DNA of 22,852 bases, taken from IMG/VR virus record IMGVR_UViG_3300047562_000226, positions 1 to 22,852 of that record; one strand, 5' to 3'. Positions 7,582 to 12,621 of this stretch are shown here, one piece after another. The stretch is from a virus. The notes beneath the pieces were generated by a model, which worked only from the letters and a program-made list of their open reading frames with translations, was not told the origin of the DNA and searched no databases. Numbering within the stretch: position 1 is the first letter of the stretch; every line of letters begins with the position of its first letter. The translations under genes were made by a program, and so were the position numbers.

Positions 7582-7777
7582 CCTTCCTCGCCACACCATC
7601 ATCAGTCTTAAAGATGGGGGTGTTTTTTTAGTTTATTGTAAAGTTATGGAATATCATAGTGGCGTTGATATTCCATGTTATCTTGGGATTAAGTATCCTG
7701 GTGGAATTTTGGGAGTTGACTCTTACACTTCAAGATGCTATACTAACGATATAGATTCTATTATCAAGGAAATCTAA
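7571..7777 (+). CDS. small unknown protein, overlaps end of cobS
   Basis: A 68-residue ORF that starts 11 bases before the end of cobS in another frame. I do not recognise it. It has several short strand-like stretches (TIISLKDGG, VFLVYCKVMEY, YLGIKYPGG) that could make a small beta domain. A terminator-like hairpin with seven T (7592-7629) lies inside its first 20 codons, so part of its message may be cut short. Alternatively, translation may begin at an internal ATG (7646, giving 44 codons). The next gene starts 2 bases after its stop, and AAGGA (7766-7770) near its end is that gene's ribosome site. Likely real because it fills an otherwise gene-free gap in frame with no stops; function unknown. 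Confidence 0.55.
   Translation: MLNDLPRHTIISLKDGGVFLVYCKVMEYHSGVDIPCYLGIKYPGGILGVDSYTSRCYTNDIDSIIKEI
7592..7629 (+). terminator. terminator-like hairpin at the end of cobS
   Basis: CCATC (7596-7600) pairs with GATGG (7613-7617), extended by CAC (7592-7594) with GTG (7620-7622) across a small internal loop. Seven T (7623-7629) follow. It begins 10 bases after the cobS stop, an ordinary place for a terminator, but sits inside the 68-residue ORF. Confidence 0.5.
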
Positions 7778-7779
7778 TT

Positions 7780-8088
7780 ATGCAATGGAAATATGATGAA
7801 GACAAAATCCTCAAAGATGTTGAGGAATATGTTGTGAGCACATACCATAGTCACTACTGTGGTCATGAGCAATCCTCTCAAAGCATTCAAACGATTGACC
7901 TAATGGCAGCAAAAGAGCTTGCTTCTGATTTTTGTCAAGCAAACATTCTCAAATACGGTAGTCGCTACGGTGACAAAGATGGTCACAGCAAACGTGATTT
8001 GATGAAAGTGATTCATTATGCAATGCTTTTGCTACATTTTGACGGTCACTATTCTCGCACTAACAACGGTCTACAGGAGTTTAAATGA
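7780..8088 (+). CDS. DUF3310 (SaV-like) protein
   Basis: A 102-residue protein. Its core, FCQANILKYGSRYGDKDG (from about residue 51), followed by SKRDLMKVIHYAMLLLHF, matches the DUF3310 pattern: an (F/A)xxGNxxKYxxRxGxK element, then a helix with DLxKAxxY. DUF3310 proteins are small helical proteins common in phages and sometimes described as nucleotide-kinase- or pyrophosphohydrolase-like; biochemical activity is not settled. The usual Gly-Asn before the KY is Ala-Asn here. The ribosome site AAGGA lies 9 bases upstream. The stop overlaps the gene 45 start (ATGA at 8085), so it may be co-expressed with the clamp genes. Confidence 0.7.
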   Translation: MQWKYDEDKILKDVEEYVVSTYHSHYCGHEQSSQSIQTIDLMAAKELASDFCQANILKYGSRYGDKDGHSKRDLMKVIHYAMLLLHFDGHYSRTNNGLQEFK

Positions 8089-8747
8089 GTACTATTGCCC
8101 TTTCTAAAACCACAATCGACATTCTTAAAAATTTCTCTACAATCAATACATCGATTGTTATCAAAGAGGGCAACGTCCTACGCACAATTAGTAACGAGGA
8201 AAATATCCTTGCTACTGCTACTGTTGAGGAAACGTTTCCCCAAACCTTTGCTATCTATGACCTGACTCAGTTTCTTGCAGGTCTCTCACTCTTTGAGAAT
8301 CCCAGTCTAGTATTTGATAACGATGATTATCTGATTATCAAGTCTGGTCGCTCCCGAGTGAAATACTACTTTAGCGACCCTGAGATTACTCTCAAGACAG
8401 CACCCGATAAGAAAGTAAATTATCCTGGGTCTGATGTTACTTTCTCTCTGTCTGCTGGTGACCTGTCATCTCTCAACAAAGCATCTAATGTGTATAGATT
8501 GCCTGACTTTACGATTGAGACAGACGATGAGATTCTTCTGACTGTCCGTGACCTTGAGAATGATACCTCTCACGTTTATGACATTACTGTTAAAGGTGAG
8601 TTTGAAGGAAATCATAACCTTCACTTGAAGGTTGAAAATCTTCGACTGATGCAAGGCGATTATAATGTAGGTGCTTCCAAGCATCTGATTACAGAGTGGA
8701 AACATTCTGACCTTGACCTTACTTACTATATTGCACTTGAGCCTTGA
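8085..8747 (+). CDS. 45: DNA polymerase sliding clamp gp45
   Basis: A 220-residue protein with the length and pattern of T4 gp45 (228 residues), the trimeric ring that tethers the polymerase to DNA and, with gp55, activates late transcription. Recognisable parts include the opening LSKTTIDILKNFSTINTSIVIKEGN, a typical clamp first helix and strand, and repeated beta-strand blocks such as FAIYDLTQFLAGLSLF and YLIIKSGRSRVKYYF. There is no catalytic motif, as expected. CAGGAG (8074-8079) is a good ribosome site. It overlaps both neighbours by 1-4 bases, and the clamp loader gene follows at once, as in T4. Confidence 0.93.
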   Translation: MSTIALSKTTIDILKNFSTINTSIVIKEGNVLRTISNEENILATATVEETFPQTFAIYDLTQFLAGLSLFENPSLVFDNDDYLIIKSGRSRVKYYFSDPEITLKTAPDKKVNYPGSDVTFSLSAGDLSSLNKASNVYRLPDFTIETDDEILLTVRDLENDTSHVYDITVKGEFEGNHNLHLKVENLRLMQGDYNVGASKHLITEWKHSDLDLTYYIALEP

Positions 8748-9688
8748 TGAAAAACTTTTTGTGGGTGGAGGAGTATCGTCCTCATACTATTGAAGACTGT
8801 ATCCTCCCTAATTCGTTAAAGAAAGTATTTACTGGATTTGTTGAGCAAGGAGAGATTGCTAATCTCCTTCTCTCTGGTCCTCCTGGTGTCGGTAAAACTA
8901 CAGTTGCTAAGGCACTCTGCGAAGAGTTAGGTCTTAGTTATATTGTCATTAACGGTAGTGACGAAGGTCGCTTCCTAGACACCATTCGCACTAAAGTCCG
9001 TAACTTCGCTACTACTAAATCTTTGATTGGTGGTGGTGCTCATAAAGTTGTCATCATCGATGAGGCGGACAATACAACTCATGATGTGCAACTTTCTCTT
9101 CGCACATTCGTGGAAGAGTATCATAGCAACTGTCGCTTTATCTTCACCTGCAATTTTATCAACAAGATTGCAGAACCACTGCACTCTCGATGCACCGTCG
9201 TTGACTTCCGAATTAAGCAGGCGGAGCAGCAACGCCTTCAGGCACAATTCTTTGACCGCTTGAAGGGCATCCTAGACGCCTCTGGTGTGGCGTATGAAGA
9301 CAAGGTGGTGGTCAAACTCATTCAGCGTTACTACCCCGACTGGCGGCGTCTCCTGAATGAGGCACAGCGTCACTCTGCTGGTGGGTCTCTAGATTCTGCT
9401 GTGCTCTGTGACATTGCTGATGTTAATCTAGATGAATTGATTCGTGCAATGAAGAATAAAGAGTTTACTACCGTGCGTAAGTGGGTGGTAAACAACATGG
9501 ACAGTGACCCTAATATCATCATGCGTAAGGTGTATGATTCTCTCACTGAGTTTATTGAAGGGTCTACTATTCCTCCTGCTGTCCTGGTGCTTGCTAAGTA
9601 TCAGTATCAAGTTGCTTTTGTTGCTGACCAGGAGATTAACTTGCTTGCTTGTCTTACTGAATTGATGGTGGAGTGTAAGTTTAAATGA
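8747..9688 (+). CDS. 44: clamp loader large subunit gp44
   Basis: A 313-residue AAA+ ATPase, the motor of the gp44/gp62 clamp loader that opens gp45 and places it on DNA. The P-loop is G44-PPGVGKT51, Walker B ends with D105-E106 in VVIIDEAD, and the arginine finger is in the S147-R148-C149 (SRC) motif shared by clamp loaders. Length agrees with T4 gp44 (319). A TTG lies one codon upstream at 8744, but the ATG at 8747 overlaps the gene 45 stop (TGATG) and fits the coupled style of the block. The next gene overlaps its stop (ATGA) and is a methylase rather than gene 62. Bases 9241-9360 are about 54% G+C by hand count, higher than around them. Confidence 0.94.
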   Translation: MKNFLWVEEYRPHTIEDCILPNSLKKVFTGFVEQGEIANLLLSGPPGVGKTTVAKALCEELGLSYIVINGSDEGRFLDTIRTKVRNFATTKSLIGGGAHKVVIIDEADNTTHDVQLSLRTFVEEYHSNCRFIFTCNFINKIAEPLHSRCTVVDFRIKQAEQQRLQAQFFDRLKGILDASGVAYEDKVVVKLIQRYYPDWRRLLNEAQRHSAGGSLDSAVLCDIADVNLDELIRAMKNKEFTTVRKWVVNNMDSDPNIIMRKVYDSLTEFIEGSTIPPAVLVLAKYQYQVAFVADQEINLLACLTELMVECKFK

Positions 9689-10566
9689 AATCTTTGAAAA
9701 CCCCTCTTCGTTATCCAGGTGGTAAATCTCGTGCTTGTGTGAAACTGGCAGAGTATCTTCCTGACATGAAAAAATTCAAGGAGTTTAGAGAGCCTTTTCT
9801 TGGTGGTGGTAGTGTAGCACTATACATGACTAAGCAATATCCCCATCTAAACATTTGGGTGAATGATTTGTATGAGCCTCTTTATAACTTTTGGAAAGAG
9901 TTGCAGCACAATGGTCAGGCACTTACTGAAGAATTAAAACAGTGTAAGATTGATAATCCAACTCCTGACACTGCTAAGAATATCTTTCTAGAATCAAAGG
10001 AGATTGTCAATGAAGATTCCGTATCCAATTTACGTCGTGCTTGTGCTTTTTACATTATTAACAAGTGCTCTTTTTCTGGTCTCACTGAATCCTCATCCTT
10101 TTCACAACAGGCATCCGAGTCTAACTTCTCAATGCGAGGAATCGAAAAACTCCCAGAATACTCAGAATTAATTAAAGATTGGAGAATTACAAATGCAAGT
10201 TATCAGGAGCTACTTACCGACGCTAGAGACGTATTCACCTACCTTGACCCCCCCTACGATATTAAATCTCATCTATACGGAAGGAGAGGTGGTATGCACA
10301 AGTTCTTCGACCATGATACCTTTGCTGTTGATTGCGATTGTTTCGTCGGTCCTCAACTTATATCTTATAACTCGTCTCAACTTATTCGTGAGAGGTTTGA
10401 AGGGTGGCAAGTCGGAGAATTCCAACACACCTACACAATGAGGTCTGTAGGTGACTACATGAAAGACCAACACGAAAGAAAAGAATTAGTATTGTTTAAT
10501 TATGACCGCACCAACTCTGTCTCAGATTCTCTACTCAATCAACCAGTCGAAGAAACATCTGTATGA
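9685..10566 (+). CDS. dam: D12-class (Dam-type) N6-adenine DNA methyltransferase
   Basis: A 293-residue class D12 adenine methyltransferase. The AdoMet-side motif opens the protein (PLRYPGGKSR, residues 7-16). Motif I is E36-PFLGGGS43, an acidic ND(L)YEPL segment follows, and the catalytic motif is D188-P-P-Y191. Members of this class methylate adenine, classically in GATC; the target here is not known. The recognisable family end, KELVLFNYD, is followed by about 20 extra residues read in the region overlapping gene 62. The start overlaps the gene 44 stop (ATGA). Its position between the two clamp-loader genes, adjacent in T4, suggests insertion. GATC is rare in this window (about 16 sites), which may relate to this enzyme or to host restriction. 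Confidence 0.9.
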   Translation: MKSLKTPLRYPGGKSRACVKLAEYLPDMKKFKEFREPFLGGGSVALYMTKQYPHLNIWVNDLYEPLYNFWKELQHNGQALTEELKQCKIDNPTPDTAKNIFLESKEIVNEDSVSNLRRACAFYIINKCSFSGLTESSSFSQQASESNFSMRGIEKLPEYSELIKDWRITNASYQELLTDARDVFTYLDPPYDIKSHLYGRRGGMHKFFDHDTFAVDCDCFVGPQLISYNSSQLIRERFEGWQVGEFQHTYTMRSVGDYMKDQHERKELVLFNYDRTNSVSDSLLNQPVEETSV

Positions 10567-10885
10567 AGAGGAGGATGCTAAGTCATACCCACCTTTCATT
10601 GTTAACAAATGCCTATCTGGATTTCTGGATACAGTGCTGTATGCAAATGAAATGAATATGAATTCGCATCTAGACAAGAAGATGCAATATGACTTTTTTA
10701 TAAATAGTATCACGCCAAGGAAGAGATTCTCTCCCTGGGAAAAGAAGTCTTCAATTGATTGTCTTGATGCAGTCAAAGAATATTATGGGTATAACACCGA
10801 TAAGGCTTTGCAAGCGTTGAGGATTTTAACTAATGAGCAACTTGAAGAGATTAAACGCTTAGTAAATAAAGGTGGTAGACGATGA
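10502..10885 (+). CDS. 62: clamp loader small subunit gp62
   Basis: A 127-residue protein matching the cyanophage form of gp62, the non-ATPase subunit that joins gp44 in the clamp loader. The diagnostic centre is YPPFIVNKCLSGF (from about residue 29), then a YANEMN segment and KKMQYDFFINSITPRKRF, which parallel the T4 segments ending in AMNLIG and PRGKRYGKW. T4 gp62 is longer (187). The first 65 bases overlap the methylase gene in another frame. I keep ATG 10502 because the N-terminal ILYSINQSKKHLYEEEDAK fits the family start. A TATAAATA at 10699 inside this gene is probably chance. The stop overlaps the regA start (ATGA at 10882). Confidence 0.85.
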   Translation: MTAPTLSQILYSINQSKKHLYEEEDAKSYPPFIVNKCLSGFLDTVLYANEMNMNSHLDKKMQYDFFINSITPRKRFSPWEKKSSIDCLDAVKEYYGYNTDKALQALRILTNEQLEEIKRLVNKGGRR

Positions 10886-11316
10886 CAACTGATGTAGAAA
10901 TCAAGTGGAAGCAAACTGATATGGTCGAAGTGGTTCTAAATGAACCCGACGACTTCCTTAAGGTGAGAGAAACTCTGACTAGAATTGGAGTGGCATCTCG
11001 TAAAGAGAAAAAGATTTATCAGTCATGCCATATCCTACACAAACAAGGCAAGTATTATATCGTCCACTTCAAGGAGCTATTTGCTCTTGACGGTAAGAAT
11101 ACTAACCTGTCATTGAATGACGTGCAGCGTCGTAATCGTATCATTCAATTGCTAGTAGACTGGGGACTAGTTACTATTTGTGCTGCTGGTCAAGAAAAGA
11201 TTGCTGACCTTGCTCCCCTCAACCAGATTAAAGTCCTTGCCTTTAAAGAGAAGGATGAATGGACTCTTGAAAGTAAATATAATATTGGTCGCAAAAAAGT
11301 AGAAGCAACCGAATAA
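10882..11316 (+). CDS. regA: translational repressor RegA
   Basis: A 144-residue protein clearly related to T4 RegA (122 residues). Shared stretches include DDFLKVRETLTRIGVAS, YQSCHILHKQGKYYIVHFKELF, and the ending DEWTLESKYNIG, each nearly matching T4 in order. RegA binds AU-rich ribosome-binding regions of early phage mRNAs, including clamp and clamp-loader messages, and blocks their translation. This copy has about 12 extra residues at the N-terminus and about 8 at the C-terminus. The start overlaps the gene 62 stop. A strong terminator follows 7 bases after its stop, so it closes the 45-44-dam-62-regA unit. Confidence 0.94.
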   Translation: MTTDVEIKWKQTDMVEVVLNEPDDFLKVRETLTRIGVASRKEKKIYQSCHILHKQGKYYIVHFKELFALDGKNTNLSLNDVQRRNRIIQLLVDWGLVTICAAGQEKIADLAPLNQIKVLAFKEKDEWTLESKYNIGRKKVEATE

Positions 11317-11323
11317 TAAAGGT

Positions 11324-11347
11324 AGGGGAGTCCACACTCCCCTTTTT
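11324..11347 (+). terminator. strong rho-independent terminator after regA
   Basis: GGGGAGT (11325-11331) pairs perfectly with ACTCCCC (11336-11342) around a CCAC loop, with an extra A-T pair (11324 with 11343), followed by five T (11343-11347). It ends the clamp-regA operon. Confidence 0.85.
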
Positions 11348-11361
11348 AATGCTCTTGAATA

Positions 11362-11367
11362 TATAAT
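11362..11367 (+). promoter_or_regulatory. -10 box (TATAAT) for hsp20
   Basis: TATAAT inside an AT-rich stretch (CTTGAATATATAATATG) between the regA terminator and hsp20. No convincing -35 at 16-18 bases (that position falls in the terminator arm). It resembles the box ahead of cobS, also lacking a -35. Confidence 0.4.
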
Positions 11368-11372
11368 ATGAA

Positions 11373-11391
11373 GAGACGCCTTCGGGGTCTC
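11373..11391 (+). other. UUCG-capped hairpin in hsp20 leader
   Basis: GAGAC (11373-11377) pairs with GTCTC (11387-11391), with a bulged G, then CC/GG closing a TTCG loop (11381-11384). C(UUCG)G is an exceptionally stable RNA tetraloop. It lies 6 bases after the -10 box, so it would sit at the very 5' end of the hsp20 mRNA, and there is no T-run after it. A likely role is to protect the 5' end or affect start-up of translation; AAGGAG (11412-11417) lies outside it. Confidence 0.6.
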
Positions 11392-11423
11392 AATAAAAAT
11401 CTCGCTTATTCAAGGAGACACAC

Positions 11424-11909
11424 ATGACTAAATACACTTGGGATATTTACTCCCCATTTTCAGTAGGTCTAGACGATGTATTCAATCGCCTAGAGGCAAT
11501 GACAGGTCACAACACCAGTTATCCACCCTACAATTTAATCAAACACGATGGATCTAATTACGAAATCGAAATTGCTCTGGCTGGATTTAAGGCAGAGGAG
11601 ATTGAGGTCTCTACAGAACAAAACATTCTCAGAGTTGCCTCAAAAGTTGAGAAACGAGATTCTGAAAGAACATACCTACACAAAGGTCTCTCCAAACGTT
11701 CATTCAATAACTCGTGGCAACTTGGAGATGATGTCAGAGTATCCTCTGTAGATTTTGCTGATGGATTGCTATCAATTTCATTAGAGAAAATCATCCCAGA
11801 AGACAAAAAGAAAACGACGTACATTATTGGTAGAAAACTAGATCCTAAGTTTTTAACTGAGGACAGAGATTCAAATTTTCCTGGAGAAAATACTATAAAT
11901 AATAATTGA
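11424..11909 (+). CDS. hsp20: small heat shock protein Hsp20
   Basis: A 161-residue small heat shock protein. The alpha-crystallin domain spans about residues 38-130. It opens with YEIEIALAGFKAEEIEVS, the usual first strands with a proline-less A-G-F-K turn, continues through a charged loop (EKRDSERTYLHKGLSKRSF), and ends with the conserved strand pattern DGLLSISLEK (near residue 114). These proteins are ATP-independent holdases; in cyanophages hsp20 is a common gene near the replication block, perhaps aiding protein folding during infection. It has its own promoter, a stable leader hairpin, a good ribosome site and a strong terminator, so it is a single-gene unit. The last codons contain a TATAAATA motif (11894). 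Confidence 0.92.
   Translation: MTKYTWDIYSPFSVGLDDVFNRLEAMTGHNTSYPPYNLIKHDGSNYEIEIALAGFKAEEIEVSTEQNILRVASKVEKRDSERTYLHKGLSKRSFNNSWQLGDDVRVSSVDFADGLLSISLEKIIPEDKKKTTYIIGRKLDPKFLTEDRDSNFPGENTINNN
11894..11901 (+). promoter_or_regulatory. late-promoter-like TATAAATA at hsp20 end
   Basis: An exact T4 late consensus TATAAATA within the last codons of hsp20. Initiation would be expected near 11907, about 17 bases before the strong terminator at 11924, so any product would be a short RNA unless read-through occurs. Could be chance in an AT-rich codon run (Thr-Ile-Asn-Asn). Confidence 0.3.
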
Positions 11910-11923
11910 ATATCGTCGGCGCA

Positions 11924-11963
11924 GGGGCGGTGCTGGTCAGAATCAGCACTTGCCCCCCTTTTT
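11924..11963 (+). terminator. strong rho-independent terminator after hsp20
   Basis: GTGCTG (11930-11935) pairs with CAGCAC (11944-11949), extended by a G-T pair, a bulged T, and GGGGC (11924-11928) with GCCCC (11952-11956). Then CC and five T (11959-11963). About 12 paired positions; it starts 14 bases after the hsp20 stop. Confidence 0.85.
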
Positions 11964-11978
11964 ATTCCGTGGTATAAT
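11950..11978 (+). promoter_or_regulatory. sigma70-like promoter embedded in the hsp20 terminator
   Basis: TTGCCC (11950-11955) lies in the 3' arm of the terminator, and TATAAT (11973-11978) follows after exactly 17 bases. It would drive the two Sm-like genes and DNA polymerase. The first ATG is at 12003 with GGAG at 11993-11996. Confidence 0.55.
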
Positions 11979-12002
11979 TAATGTATATAATTGGAGTTTA
12001 CT

Positions 12003-12347
12003 ATGGTCCCCAAAGTTTTAGTATTCAAATCAGGTGAGCGTGTGATTGCAGGCGCTTCTGAAATGACTGATAAAGAAACTGGTAGAGGTATTTGTTTGGT
12101 ATTGAAGTGTCCTTACATTCTTACACTCAATCCAAAGCAAGACAACGAAGAAGAGTATTCTGTAAACTTTAGCAAGTGGAATCCTTTCACTCCTGATAAT
12201 ACTTTTAACGTGCCCTACGATGCTGTTACTTGTCTGAGTGATGTTGAGCAAGGCATTCTAGATGTATACATGGAGCGATTTGCTCAAGAACTTTATTATG
12301 AGGAGGAAGAAGATGCAGAGTCTGAAACTGCTTCTACTGAAGAATGA
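12003..12347 (+). CDS. Sm-like (LSm-fold) small phage protein B
   Basis: A 114-residue protein with the Sm-like layout of the protein at 223. It opens with VLVFKSGERVIAGASE (strand, turn, strand), then a segment ending CPYILTLNP, a middle VNFSKWNPFT, a strand FNVPYDAVTCL, and a helix GILDVYMERF with an acidic tail. A TTG four codons upstream (11991) is in frame, but GGAG at 11993-11996 is well placed for ATG 12003, which I chose. It overlaps the start of the next gene (12313), a relative. Both lie directly ahead of DNA polymerase in one transcript. Sm-like proteins usually form rings that bind RNA; RNA binding is not shown. Moderately confident of the family. Confidence 0.7.
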   Translation: MVPKVLVFKSGERVIAGASEMTDKETGRGICLVLKCPYILTLNPKQDNEEEYSVNFSKWNPFTPDNTFNVPYDAVTCLSDVEQGILDVYMERFAQELYYEEEEDAESETASTEE

Positions 12348-12621
12348 TTATTACATAGTCGCACAGGTTGAAGAAATTGTTGCTGACTATGGTATGCCAA
12401 ATTGCAAACTGGTAGAGCCCTATCAAATTGACTTGTTTACTACAGAAGGAAAGGTTGCGCTCTCGCCCTGGCCGTGCTATACTGACCAGAGAGAAGTGCT
12501 TTTCTCGTCGGACAACATTCTGACTATCGTAAGTCCAAATGCTGACGTAGTAAAAGCATATATCGATTTGGTCCCTACTGTGATTGACGAAGAGGTTGAT
12601 GAAGTTTTACAAGAACGTTGA
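12313..12621 (+). CDS. Sm-like (LSm-fold) small phage protein C
   Basis: A 102-residue protein related to its neighbour at 12003: KLLLLKNDYYIVAQVEE (strand, turn, strand), VEPYQIDLF, WPCYTDQREVLFSSDNILTIVSP, then a YIDLV tail. The SGE turn of the other two copies is KND here, so it has diverged. An in-frame ATG 17 codons earlier (12262) lies deep in the previous gene. I chose 12313 because AGGAGGAAG at 12301-12309 is the strongest ribosome site nearby, 3-6 bases before the ATG. Its end overlaps DNA polymerase by 23 bases, so polymerase output is probably coupled to its translation. Function unknown. Confidence 0.7.
   Translation: MQSLKLLLLKNDYYIVAQVEEIVADYGMPNCKLVEPYQIDLFTTEGKVALSPWPCYTDQREVLFSSDNILTIVSPNADVVKAYIDLVPTVIDEEVDEVLQER

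Noticed and set aside
10699-10706. TATAAATA inside gene 62
   Set aside because: Exact late motif but over 170 bases from the next start (regA), which is an early function; probably chance in Phe-Ile-Asn codons.
12262-12312. Longer N-terminus for the Sm-like gene at 12313
   Set aside because: It would add 17 residues overprinted on the preceding gene; AGGAGGAAG points to ATG 12313.
12584-12598. TTG upstream start for DNA polymerase (and TTG at 8744 for gene 44, 11991 for the Sm-like gene)
   Set aside because: ATG codons a few bases later give the family-typical N-termini or better-placed ribosome sites.
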